Below, in pieces: positions 1 to 6,180 of a stretch of 22,712 nt of DNA (its first letter is position 1; each line of letters begins with the position of its first letter). A program made the translations under genes and the position numbers. Source of the stretch: an uncultured Eggerthellaceae bacterium (GTDB taxonomy: Bacteria; Actinomycetota; Coriobacteriia; Coriobacteriales; Eggerthellaceae); assembly GCA_910584145.1 (NCBI GenBank), contig CAJTXX010000038.1, positions 1-22,712 of the forward strand, given 5' to 3'. The notes under the pieces are model-generated. The model was not told where the DNA came from, searched no databases, and saw nothing but the letters and a program-made list of their open reading frames with translations.

Positions 1-1068
1 GCCGTTGGCCTTCTGGTCGATGGCCAAGCCCCAAGAGATGCTCGCGGGCTTCGCGTGCGCATACATGCGGGCCGCCGCGACGATCTTCTCCTCGGGCACG
101 CCGCATATCTCGGCTGCCTTCGCCGGCGTCATGCCGCGCTCGGGGTCATTGATGCGCGCTTTCAGCTCGTCGAACCCGTAGCACCAGCAATCGACGTATT
201 CCTTGTCGTAGAGGTCCTCGTTGATGATGACGCTGAGCAGCGCCATCGCCAGCGCCGTGTCGGTGCCAGCGCGCAGGCGCAGATGGATATCGGCGCGGCT
301 GGCGAGCCAATTCATGCGCGGGTCGACCATGATGAGGCGCGTTCCGCGGCGCATCATGTCGATGACCGCATGCCCGAACAGGCCGTCGCCGTTCGACGAC
401 AGCGGCATCTTACCCCACATCACCAGGCATTCCGGCAGCTCATAGGCGGGGTCGTCGAAGCGGCCGGGCAACGCGCACGCATAGTCTATCTCGGGGTAGG
501 CCGACCCGATGATATAGCTCGATGCCGCGAGCCGCGGGATGTAGCACGCATAGCCCGACTGCGTGTAGCAATAGTTCGGCGTGCCCAGCATGACGCTGCC
601 GTAGGGGTTGAACGTGCCGCCCTCGCGCCCCGTGCCCGTGAAGCACACGCAGCTCTCGCGGCCGTATTCCTTCGTGATGCGGTCGTAGTTCTCCTTGATG
701 ATGGACACCGCCTCATCCCAGGTGCAGCGCTCCCAGGCATCGGCGTTGCCGCGGTCTTTCGGGTCGCGCTTCATGGGGTAGGTGATGCGCGCCGGGTTGT
801 ACAGGTAGTCCATCAGCGTGATGCAGCGGACGCACAGGCGCCCCTGCGTGACCGGATGGTTCTCGTCGCCCTCTACGCGGACGACCCTGTCCTCGCCGTC
901 GGTGTAGACCTTCAACCCGCATCCGGTCGGGTGGCAGCCCGGCGCCGACCACGGCGACAGGCGCGTGACCGTCAGGCCATCCTCCTCGTAGCGCCACGGC
1001 TTGCCGAGGTCGTTCACATCGGAAAGGGTATCGAGCTTCACCGCCGGAGCAGCTTTCATCTGTTCCAT
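1..1068 (-). CDS. Molybdopterin-dependent oxidoreductase (DMSO reductase family), N-terminal part only
   Basis: The first 356 codons are present and the gene runs off the left edge. The protein opens with an iron-sulfur domain (WSAPGCHPTGC near residues 40-50, then GRLCVRC at 77-82), followed by a molybdopterin-binding fold (WDEA near 117, GTPNYCYTQSG near 162-172, VMWGKMP at 216-222, VDPRMNWLASRAD at 248-260). These are hallmarks of the bis-MGD DMSO reductase superfamily. There is no twin-arginine signal at the N-terminus, so a cytoplasmic enzyme is likely unless it is exported with a partner. Visible cluster cysteines are C45, C50, C79 and C82; the usual first cysteine is replaced by W/S. 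The WSAPGCH opening is reminiscent of acetylene hydratase-like and catechol dehydroxylase-like members, but the substrate cannot be told from this fragment. The start at 1068 follows a GAGGGAG ribosome binding site. The superfamily is certain; the substrate is unknown. Confidence 0.93.
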   Translation of the reverse strand, partial: MEQMKAAPAVKLDTLSDVNDLGKPWRYEEDGLTVTRLSPWSAPGCHPTGCGLKVYTDGEDRVVRVEGDENHPVTQGRLCVRCITLMDYLYNPARITYPMKRDPKDRGNADAWERCTWDEAVSIIKENYDRITKEYGRESCVCFTGTGREGGTFNPYGSVMLGTPNYCYTQSGYACYIPRLAASSYIIGSAYPEIDYACALPGRFDDPAYELPECLVMWGKMPLSSNGDGLFGHAVIDMMRRGTRLIMVDPRMNWLASRADIHLRLRAGTDTALAMALLSVIINEDLYDKEYVDCWCYGFDELKARINDPERGMTPAKAAEICGVPEEKIVAAARMYAHAKPASISWGLAIDQKANG

Positions 1069-1307
1069 TGACTCCCTCTTCTTTCTCCTCGTTGTCCCGA
1101 GAACGGGCTTTCGATCGGGCGGAGCGGTTGACGAGTTCCGCAGCGCCTAGAGAGAGTCTATGAGCGAGGATTAGTCCCCGTCATGCCCCACCGAGCCCGA
1201 TTCTGGGGGTGAGGCGAGCGGGTGATGCCCGCGAGGGTGCACGTGCATGCCCGCCGGATCGAAACGGACATGCAGAATGGCATCTCAATCAGAGCTACGA
1301 TGCGCAG
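1069..1307. promoter_or_regulatory. Upstream region of the molybdoenzyme gene
   Basis: This 239-bp stretch holds no supportable gene. On the minus strand a candidate promoter is ATGACG, an 18-bp spacer and TAGACT (-10 at about 1155-1160), both hexamers matching consensus at four of six bases. A perfect 10-bp palindrome, TGCACGTGCA, lies at 1238-1247, beside a GCGGG/CCCGC repeat at 1219-1233. Either could be a regulator site or part of a weak terminator for the B3/B4 gene ending at 1308; no T-tract follows. Assignment is tentative. Confidence 0.3.
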
Positions 1308-2033
1308 CTACTCGTCTATCACCATGATGGGGTCGTCGCGGGTGACGACCTTCTTGGCGAAGATGGTGGCGCCCAGGCGCTCAGACACCAGCTCGGCCAA
1401 CTCGTCGATGGCGGCTTGGAGGTCGTCTGCGCGCGCCAGGTCGACCGATTCCACGATCAGGAACGCCTTGCGCGAATCGTCGGTGAGCGCGGTGCGCTGA
1501 CCGTCGCGCCAGTTCCAGCAGCGGCAGATGGCGCCCGCATCGTCGCGGTAGCAGAGCTCGCCTTCGAGCGTGGGCGCCTCTTCATCCTCGCCGAGCGCGA
1601 TGAAGCTGTCGCCGCCCTCGGTGATCCCGAGGCGGATATCGCCCTGCATGGCGTCGATATCCTCGCCGCCCACCGGCAGCGCATATTTCAACGAGATGGT
1701 GTTGTAGATATCCACCGACGGGGTTATGGAGCCCACGGGGTTGCCCTTCAACACGCGCTTGAGCAGGTTCTCTACCGAGCAACGGGCGCCCTTCTTCGTC
1801 TTGAACCGCTGGTATGCGTCGCGCCACACCGCCACCACCGCATTCTGCGAGATGGTGTTGGAGGTCAGGTGCGCGTCAGCTACGCTGTTGGCCTGCGCGA
1901 GCGCTTGGCGGATGGCCTTCGCATCCTCTTCGGGCACCTCGTCGGCGCCCCGCATGCCGTGAGCCACCACGATGCCGATGCGGGCATCGGGGAACAGCTC
2001 CCAGAACGGCTCTTCGGTCACGAACTGCTTCAT
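1308..2033 (-). CDS. B3/B4 tRNA-binding domain protein (COG3382-like)
   Basis: A 241-residue soluble protein resembling the free-standing B3/B4 domain of the phenylalanyl-tRNA synthetase beta subunit. Family-like segments include LTSNTISQNAVVAVWRDAY, then RFKTKKGARCSVENLLKRV, then PVGSITPSVDIYNTISLKY in the middle, and an ALGEDEEAPTLEGELCYRD segment in the second half. Family members are thought to act on amino acids or aminoacyl-tRNAs, but the role is poorly established. A reading frame extends upstream to 2081, but the start at 2033 is preferred because AGGAAGGAG sits six bases before that ATG. It lies downstream of the HTH membrane regulator gene and is separated from it by a promoter and an attenuator-like hairpin, suggesting expression is tuned by transcription termination. 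It contains no membrane segment or signal peptide. Confidence 0.85.
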   Translation of the reverse strand: MKQFVTEEPFWELFPDARIGIVVAHGMRGADEVPEEDAKAIRQALAQANSVADAHLTSNTISQNAVVAVWRDAYQRFKTKKGARCSVENLLKRVLKGNPVGSITPSVDIYNTISLKYALPVGGEDIDAMQGDIRLGITEGGDSFIALGEDEEAPTLEGELCYRDDAGAICRCWNWRDGQRTALTDDSRKAFLIVESVDLARADDLQAAIDELAELVSERLGATIFAKKVVTRDDPIMVIDE

Positions 2034-2067
2034 CGTCTTCTCCTTCCTGCGCACGATGGCGCTGCAT

Positions 2068-2128
2068 AAAAAAGCACCCATCCGCTGCGCATCTTCAAAG
2101 GCCTAACGATGCGCACCCGATGAGTGCT
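2068..2128 (-). terminator. Intrinsic terminator inside the B3/B4 leader (putative attenuator)
   Basis: On the minus strand an outer 10-bp stem (AGCACTCATC with GGATGGGTGCT, one G-U pair) encloses a perfect inner 8-bp stem (TGCGCATC with GATGCGCA, 14-nt loop) and is followed directly by six T residues at 2073-2068. Only about 35 nt separate the T-tract from the start codon at 2033, leaving no room for another promoter, so the B3/B4 gene must be read through this terminator. A smaller 7-bp hairpin (GCCTGCC/GGTAGGC) precedes it in the leader. I do not recognise a known riboswitch or T-box consensus. Confidence 0.75.
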
Positions 2129-2161
2129 CCCTCGCCTACCCGGCGGCAGGCTCTGTATCTT

Positions 2162-2197
2162 CGGAAGGACTATAGCACGCGAAGAGCGCTCAGAGCA
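2162..2197 (-). promoter_or_regulatory. Promoter of the B3/B4 gene (extended -10)
   Basis: On the minus strand TATAGT at 2169-2174 is preceded by TGC, giving an extended -10 element. A weak -35 (TTGCTC) lies 18 bp further upstream, inside the last codons of the HTH membrane gene. The predicted transcript starts near 2162, about 130 nt before the start codon at 2033. Confidence 0.5.
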
Positions 2198-2801
2198 ACC
2201 GGTAGAGCATGACGCCGATGAACGCTCCCGCCGCGATTCCCGCGACGATCTTCAACGCCGCGCCGAGCACCGGATGGCGGCGCGCCAGGGCGCCGCGCTC
2301 GCGCACCTCGTCGAGCGCCTCACCACGCGAGAAGGCCACGATCTCGCTATAGGTGACCAGATCGTGCCGGCGCTTGATGCGCTCGATGGCAAGGGCGCAT
2401 GCCATGCCTACCGCATACAGCGGCACGAACACCGCTGCTCCGGCGATGGTGCCCCGCGTCAGGTTCCCTCTGCCGGAGGGCTCGTCCCAGGCCGCCGACA
2501 GCCCCACGAAGAAGACGACCGCGAGCCCGATGGAGATGCACGTCGCCCACGTCAGCCAGGTCATCTTGCGCGTGTCGTCGGCCACCGTGCGCTCCATCGC
2601 CGCCGCGTCGCCCTTCACGAGCTCGTCCACCGATGTGCCGAACAGCTCGCTCAGGCGCAGCAGGCTCTCCACATCGGGGTATGTCTTGCCCGTCTCCCAG
2701 TTCGATATGGTCTGCCGCGACACATAGATGGCCGCCGCCACATCGTCTTGCGAGAACCCGAGCTGGCCGCGGCGTTCGCGTATCTGACGCGCTATCTCCA
2801 T
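2190..2801 (-). CDS. XRE-family HTH regulator with C-terminal membrane domain
   Basis: A 203-residue protein. Residues 1-63 form a Cro/C1-type helix-turn-helix: IRERRGQLGFSQDDVAAAI, then YVSRQTISNWETGKTYPDVE, the typical scaffold and recognition helices. After a short charged linker come hydrophobic segments near 83-102 and 116-138 and a last one near 179-200, so it is probably a membrane-tethered DNA-binding protein. Architectures like this occur in signal-responsive local regulators, and autoregulation is likely but unproven. The start at 2801 is used although the AGGAGG motif is 13 bases away; no better in-frame start exists. Twenty-one bases separate it from the upstream 52-residue membrane protein gene, so the two are probably co-transcribed. 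Confidence 0.88.
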   Translation of the reverse strand: MEIARQIRERRGQLGFSQDDVAAAIYVSRQTISNWETGKTYPDVESLLRLSELFGTSVDELVKGDAAAMERTVADDTRKMTWLTWATCISIGLAVVFFVGLSAAWDEPSGRGNLTRGTIAGAAVFVPLYAVGMACALAIERIKRRHDLVTYSEIVAFSRGEALDEVRERGALARRHPVLGAALKIVAGIAAGAFIGVMLYRLL

Positions 2802-2822
2802 GTGGGGCGTGCTGCCTCCTAC

Positions 2823-2981
2823 CTATCTCTCCGATGCGGGCAAGGCGCCGAACTTCTCCTCGATGCGCTTCAACCGCTGATTCGTGCTCTGGGCGATGAG
2901 CGTGAGCCCGATGCTGAGCAACGTCGTCGCCACCGCCAAGATAAGGATAAGGGTTATGAGCGCGCTCTGTGAGATCATCAT
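2823..2981 (-). CDS. Small single-helix membrane protein (52 aa)
   Basis: A short ORF with two adjacent ATG codons directly after a perfect AGGAGG site. With the first ATG the product is 52 residues; the second ATG has the better spacing. Residues about 7-30 (SALITLILILAVATTLLSIG and onward) form one strongly hydrophobic helix, followed by a basic and acidic amphipathic tail (RLKRIEEKF). It lies 21 nt upstream of the HTH membrane regulator gene. The tight spacing suggests an operon and possibly a physical partnership with the regulator's membrane domain, which is inference. No family is recognised. Confidence 0.65.
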   Translation of the reverse strand: MMISQSALITLILILAVATTLLSIGLTLIAQSTNQRLKRIEEKFGALPASER

Positions 2982-3073
2982 GTCCTCCTCAAGGTCCATG
3001 CGGCCACCATACCCAGGCCGCTATCGAGCGCACATCCTACCACCGCACCGCGCCAACACTCCTCCATTCCCCC

Positions 3074-3091
3074 TGTCAAAAGTCTTTGACA
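3074..3091. promoter_or_regulatory. Palindromic operator candidate TGTCAAA-N4-TTTGACA
   Basis: A perfect 7-bp inverted repeat with a 4-bp spacer, about 95 bp upstream of the 52-residue membrane protein gene. Each arm contains a TTGACA-type -35 hexamer, one on each strand, but I see no convincing -10 at proper spacing in either direction. It may be the binding site of the HTH membrane regulator encoded just downstream. Confidence 0.4.
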
Positions 3092-3145
3092 ACACCCCTG
3101 AACAGGCGATTCATATTAACACGAGCCACTCACCCAAAGGGACGT

Positions 3146-3173
3146 ACCTGATGGGCTCCCCTGCGCATCAGGT
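3146..3173. repeat. 8-bp perfect inverted repeat ACCTGATG/CATCAGGT
   Basis: ACCTGATG at 3146-3153 and CATCAGGT at 3166-3173 are separated by 12 bases. There is no T-tract on either side. TACCTGATG followed by CTCCC recurs at 3665-3678, just upstream of the 128-residue membrane protein gene, so it could be a shared regulatory element or a processed hairpin. Confidence 0.35.
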
Positions 3174-3252
3174 CGAACGAGCATGGTCTTGCAGCGAGCG
3201 GAGGCGCTCTCGGCTGAAGAGCGAGGATTGAATCTGCATCTTCAGAAAAGGA

Positions 3253-3639
3253 TCACTCCTCGCCCATGTCCTCGGGGACGATCTGCTCGTTCTCTTGGGT
3301 CTGCGCGATGCGCTGGGCTTGATCGGGTGTATGCCAGTCGCCCACGGCGCCCAGCACCACGCACAAGACGACCACCGCCACCACGGCGATGATGGCCCAG
3401 ATGAGGCCGGGATGCTTCGCCTTCGAGCCCCGCGGCCCATCGGCATCGACCTCGAATTCCTGCATGGCCGGGAACTCGGGGTCGGTCGCAGAGGACTCCA
3501 GCACGAACGGCTCATCATCAGCGAGCGTATCGCGCTTCGCCGCTTCGGGATGCTCCTTCATGGCATCCTTGTATTCCTTGACCTGCTCGGCCTCACCGAC
3601 GATCTTCTGGTTGAGGCGCTTATCCTCGTGAGCTGCCAT
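3253..3639 (-). CDS. Single-pass membrane protein of unknown function (128 aa)
   Basis: A 128-residue protein with a long charged N-terminal part (residues 1-76, rich in Glu, Asp and Lys), one hydrophobic helix at about 77-98 (HPGLIWAIIAVVAVVVLCVV), and a short acidic and glutamine-rich tail (TQENEQIVPEDMGEE). The basic SKAK just before the helix suggests the N-terminal part stays in the cytoplasm. The start at 3639 follows GAGGAGAAGG. No domain is recognised. It appears to be a single-gene unit, and only a weak CGCTCT/AGAGCG hairpin lies downstream of its stop. Confidence 0.7.
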   Translation of the reverse strand: MAAHEDKRLNQKIVGEAEQVKEYKDAMKEHPEAAKRDTLADDEPFVLESSATDPEFPAMQEFEVDADGPRGSKAKHPGLIWAIIAVVAVVVLCVVLGAVGDWHTPDQAQRIAQTQENEQIVPEDMGEE

Positions 3640-3803
3640 CCGCCTTCTCCTCGCTCGTTCGCGCTACCTGATGCTCCCATTGTGAAGCACCGCATCATCC
3701 AGCAACGGCGCTTCAGAAAACTGATGACAATGCGATACCCGCACTGCACCCGGCACGCCAGCCAAACAACCCGCTACCAGCTGCACACTTGCTCTTTGGC
3801 GGC

Positions 3804-4154
3804 CTAGAAAGCGAGGAATTCCTGTGGCTGATCGCGGGCATTGGTGAGCCCTTGAAATCCGCGGCGTTCCTGGTGACGATGACCCCTGCGCCCTCCTTCT
3901 CGGCTACAGCTGCCACCAGCGCGTCCTCGATGTCGGTGAACCCGAGCGCCATGCCGCGCATGATGGCCTTCTCATCCAGTGACGCGAGCGTCACGAAGCC
4001 GAACAGCTTCGACACCGCTTCACGCCCAGCAGCCGCACCGCTGTTCTTCGGCACGACATAGAGGATGGGGTTCACTGCGTCGGTCGCGAGCAGCGAAGAG
4101 CTTCCCACTCTCGATAGCCTTCTCTTCAACACTGAGCGTGAGCTTCCTACTCAT
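3804..4154 (-). pseudogene. Fused remnant of an antitoxin / PIN-domain toxin pair
   Basis: The ATG at 4154 begins the N-terminus of a ribbon-helix-helix-like antitoxin (MSRKLTLSVEEKAIESGKLF, typical of DUF6364-type antitoxins), but after about 21 codons the sequence passes into the middle of a PIN-domain toxin in a different reading frame. The toxin frame shows NPILYVVPKNS, LFGFVTLASLDEKAIMRGMA, the acidic motif FTDIEDALVAAVAE and VTRNAADFKGSPMPAIS. Near 3826 one G (a C on the coding strand) seems missing; restoring it gives the expected PIN ending SPQEFLAF and a stop at 3804-3806. The first ~50 toxin residues, with the first catalytic aspartate, and the antitoxin C-terminus are absent. An internal deletion plus a frameshift best explains this. 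Confidence 0.8.
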
Positions 4155-4193
4155 GGGTGAATTCGTTCCTCGATTTGTACGTATAAATGCGCA

Positions 4194-4826
4194 TTATGAG
4201 ACCACCGCCACAAAGAAAGCGATGTTGCCCATCACTTCTTCCAAGAGCGCTTGCTCAGCCTCTTTCTGCTCAGGTGAATGGGCGAACAAAGTGAGCATCC
4301 CTATCGAATTCTCAGAGGTCGGAAAAACGAGTATCTCGGAGTAATAGGCATAAGGTGCGCCCAGCTCTGCTACCGACTCCTCTTTGAAAAGACACCCGGG
4401 CGTCCCGCCGGAAAGGACGACGTCCTCCTTGCCTACGCTCCTCCACTCTTGCGGCGGCAGAGATAAGCGCTCGTCGAATATCGTCTCGCCAGAACCAGCA
4501 CGGCCTTCAAGATAGGCTTTCGCCTCGTTGAAGGTGACGCCGCCATACCAGATCGCGCCAATGCCGTAAGAAGAGCCGTTCAACATGATGTGAGCGTCGC
4601 AGGTCTCAAGCTCGCGCCCATCTGCCATCTGCGTCGTATGGAGCGGATCCGATTTCCTGACCTCATATGTTTGGGAATCGAGTATGAAGAATTCCCCAAC
4701 ATCTACCTGGGAGGGAGCGCAGGCGACCAGCGAGAAGATTATCACCACAGTAAGGGCACAGGATAAGGTACAGTAACGCTTTCGACGCCGGTAAACATCG
4801 TCAGCCGAAGTCATGCGATGAAGCAT
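4194..4826 (-). CDS. Putative lipoprotein (210 aa)
   Basis: The N-terminus has a basic stretch (YRRRKRY), a hydrophobic segment near residues 19-35 and a lipobox LVAC with the acceptor cysteine at 36, so the mature protein is probably anchored on the outer face of the membrane. The remaining ~174 residues match no family I recognise. Segments such as YEVRKSDPLHTTQM and a C-terminal EILVFPTSENSIGMLTLFAH suggest a beta-rich extracellular domain. The start at 4826 follows GGAG. A perfect TATAAT box lies about 35 bp upstream. It stands alone, with the toxin-antitoxin remnant downstream on the same strand. Confidence 0.75.
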   Translation of the reverse strand: MLHRMTSADDVYRRRKRYCTLSCALTVVIIFSLVACAPSQVDVGEFFILDSQTYEVRKSDPLHTTQMADGRELETCDAHIMLNGSSYGIGAIWYGGVTFNEAKAYLEGRAGSGETIFDERLSLPPQEWRSVGKEDVVLSGGTPGCLFKEESVAELGAPYAYYSEILVFPTSENSIGMLTLFAHSPEQKEAEQALLEEVMGNIAFFVAVVS

Positions 4827-4861
4827 ACTGTCGCTCCAATCAAGCGTGAAAACAAATGTAC

Positions 4862-4867
4862 ATTATA
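4862..4867 (-). promoter_or_regulatory. -10 element of the lipoprotein gene
   Basis: The minus strand reads TATAAT here, a perfect consensus, placing transcription start near 4855 and a leader of about 30 nt before the ATG at 4826. No good -35 is visible 16-18 bp upstream. Confidence 0.45.
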
Positions 4868-5040
4868 ACCCCTTGAACTTTTATGAAGCCGGCCGATGCG
4901 GTACCTGACGAGCACCATGCCGTCATTTCGGAACGACAGTTCGCAAAGTAATTACCGCAGGAGTTGGTCATGCCCTTATTCAGATTTTGATAAGTTGGAT
5001 TGATGCTATATGTCCGCGTATTCGAAGCGTAAGCCTTGGT

Positions 5041-5136
5041 TCATGCGAAAGCATGTGAAGGTAAGCAGGCGACGACAAGCAGCACACAAAACAATAACGA
5101 AAACATCATTGCCGAGCTTTTTCGCAAGGTGCTCAT
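5041..5136 (-). pseudogene. Signal-peptide-like ORF ending in a stop (possible broken secreted protein)
   Basis: A 31-codon ORF with a basic start (MSTLRKSS), a hydrophobic core (MMFSLLFCVLLVVACLPS) and a signal peptidase I-type end SHAFA, immediately followed by TGA. The same frame then stays open for about 65 further codons, rich in Asn, Thr, Ser, Tyr and Cys (for example TKAYASNTRTYSINPTYQN), until a stop near 4830. It may be a small secreted protein interrupted by a nonsense mutation, or a free-standing membrane peptide. No ribosome binding site precedes the ATG, and the extension overlaps the -10 box of the lipoprotein gene. This is tentative. The rest of the 4827-5196 gap holds only the regulatory repeats near 5136-5157. 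Confidence 0.35.
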
Positions 5137-5157
5137 TATGACATAATATGACTTATC
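5136..5157. promoter_or_regulatory. Promoter/operator region of the small HTH gene
   Basis: A plus-strand CATAAT (-10, five of six) at 5142-5147 would start transcription near 5154, about 43 nt before the HTH gene. It is embedded in TTATGACATAA (an 11-bp palindrome, 5136-5146), and TATGAC is repeated at 5137 and 5147, exactly 10 bp apart. Such helical-turn repeats over a -10 are typical of autoregulatory sites. Confidence 0.4.
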
Positions 5158-5196
5158 AGTCGTAACGCTTCGGACACTGCCCTTTACTCTTGGCTC

Positions 5197-5421
5197 ATGG
5201 AAGACAGGAGCCGACAGGACAGAATCGAGATGCTCGGGAACGAGATTCGTACTCGGCGAAAAGCCGTCGGGCTCTCGCAGGATATGCTCGGCCAGATGGT
5301 CGGGAACGGTCAGAGCTATATCCATCGCATCGAAGCCGGCAAGGTGAGCGTCGGCATGAACGCCCTCATCAAGATAGCAGATGCGCTCGATATCGAGGTG
5401 CGCGACCTGATCCTGTTCTAA
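5197..5421 (+). CDS. XRE-family HTH regulator (74 aa)
   Basis: A small protein that is nearly all Cro/C1-type helix-turn-helix: LGNEIRTRRKAVGLSQDMLG, then QMVGNGQSYIHRIEAGKVSV, and a C-terminal ALIKIADALDIEVRDLILF. It is a DNA-binding regulator without a ligand domain. No clear ribosome binding site precedes the ATG at 5197; an internal ATG at 5230 (MLGNEIRTRR) also keeps the whole domain and is a possible true start. Its stop codon overlaps by three bases with the stop of the convergent YozG-like regulator gene. It may control its own promoter, which carries a palindrome and a 10-bp repeat. Confidence 0.85.
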   Translation: MEDRSRQDRIEMLGNEIRTRRKAVGLSQDMLGQMVGNGQSYIHRIEAGKVSVGMNALIKIADALDIEVRDLILF

Positions 5422-5648
5422 GAGAAGAGGCTCTCAGCTTCCTCGTCGGGCATATATTCGAACAGATCGCCCGGTTGGCAATGAAGCGCCTCGCACATGC
5501 CATCCATGGTCGAGAAACGAATAGCCTTGATGCGCCCTGTCTTGATACGCGACACGTTCGTCGGCGATATCCCGACATGCTCAGCCAGCTCGTTCACAGA
5601 CATCTTTCGGTCCGCAAGCACTCTATCCAATCTCGATATGATCGCCAT
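5418..5648 (-). CDS. YozG-like HTH regulator (76 aa)
   Basis: A 76-residue Cro/C1-type regulator: ISRLDRVLADRKMSVNELAE, then HVGISPTNVSRIKTGRIKAI, ending in CEALHCQPGDLFEYMPDEEA, the acidic-tailed form typical of YozG-type regulators. These are commonly encoded next to DUF2975 membrane proteins, as here: the upstream gene stops 8 nt before this start, so the two form one unit. The frame extends upstream to 5720, but the start at 5648 is chosen because AAGG lies about six bases before it and the longer form would overlap the membrane gene. It converges with the 74-residue HTH gene, with overlapping stops and no terminator between them. Confidence 0.87.
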   Translation of the reverse strand: MAIISRLDRVLADRKMSVNELAEHVGISPTNVSRIKTGRIKAIRFSTMDGMCEALHCQPGDLFEYMPDEEAESLFS

Positions 5649-5656
5649 ACAGGACC

Positions 5657-6169
5657 TTAAACCGTATCGTCTGAATCTTGCTGCAACAAGACACCGTATT
5701 TGAATATAAAAGAAAGGCAAAAAGATGCTAGTGCTAGAAGAAAATTATTAACATTGAAATTAGCTGTTTCCGTTGTGCTATCCATCTCGACAATGACACT
5801 CGTATCTGCATTCGACAGCAAATCAACCGATAGATTGACAGGAATAAATAATTCAATAGTGATGAGAGCCAGAAAAATAAATCCAGCAATTTGAAATCTT
5901 TTAGCCTGCCTATACGTAAATGGCGACAATCCCTTTTTCACATCGGTAAGACCCAGAATAATAAGTATAAGGATTGTTTCTACAGCAACTCCATGAACCA
6001 CTGCATAGAAAGCCGGTGCGGCAATCGCTTCAAATGGTTGGCTATATATTCCAACACCGATATATAGAGCATATGCAACCAAGAATAGAATAAAGAAGAT
6101 TACAGCAACTATACGTAAAATAGAGCAAACCTTCTTTGTCTTTGATAGGATTACTTCTGTTTCTTTCAT
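5657..6169 (-). CDS. DUF2975-type membrane protein (170 aa)
   Basis: An integral membrane protein with about four hydrophobic helices (near residues 12-35, 45-73, 91-115 and 143-162) and the motif KKGLSPFTYRQAKRFQIAGF between the second and third helices, which is characteristic of DUF2975. Function is unknown; these proteins pair with YozG-type regulators and may sense or counter membrane stress. The start at 6169 (MKETEVIL) follows GGAGG closely; a longer frame to 6211 lacks a ribosome site and would run into the preceding hairpin. The gene is much more AT-rich than the flanking chromosome, suggesting acquisition. It starts 17 nt after the terminator hairpin of the radical SAM locus, so how it is transcribed is unclear. 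Confidence 0.82.
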   Translation of the reverse strand: MKETEVILSKTKKVCSILRIVAVIFFILFLVAYALYIGVGIYSQPFEAIAAPAFYAVVHGVAVETILILIILGLTDVKKGLSPFTYRQAKRFQIAGFIFLALITIELFIPVNLSVDLLSNADTSVIVEMDSTTETANFNVNNFLLALASFCLSFIFKYGVLLQQDSDDTV

Positions 6170-6180
6170 TTTCCTCCAAA

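Noticed and set aside
55..1071. A 338-codon plus-strand frame
   Set aside because: Antisense to the molybdopterin oxidoreductase, whose own motifs are clear on the minus strand.
2034..2162. T-box riboswitch upstream of the B3/B4 gene
   Set aside because: The leader is only ~130 nt, lacks a specifier stem and the conserved T-box sequence, so it is called only an attenuator.
5041..5325. A 94-codon minus-strand frame extending the signal-peptide ORF upstream
   Set aside because: It overlaps the coding region of the HTH gene at 5197 and would bury the signal peptide in the middle of the protein.
5700..5894. A 64-codon plus-strand frame
   Set aside because: Antisense to the DUF2975-type gene and without a ribosome site.
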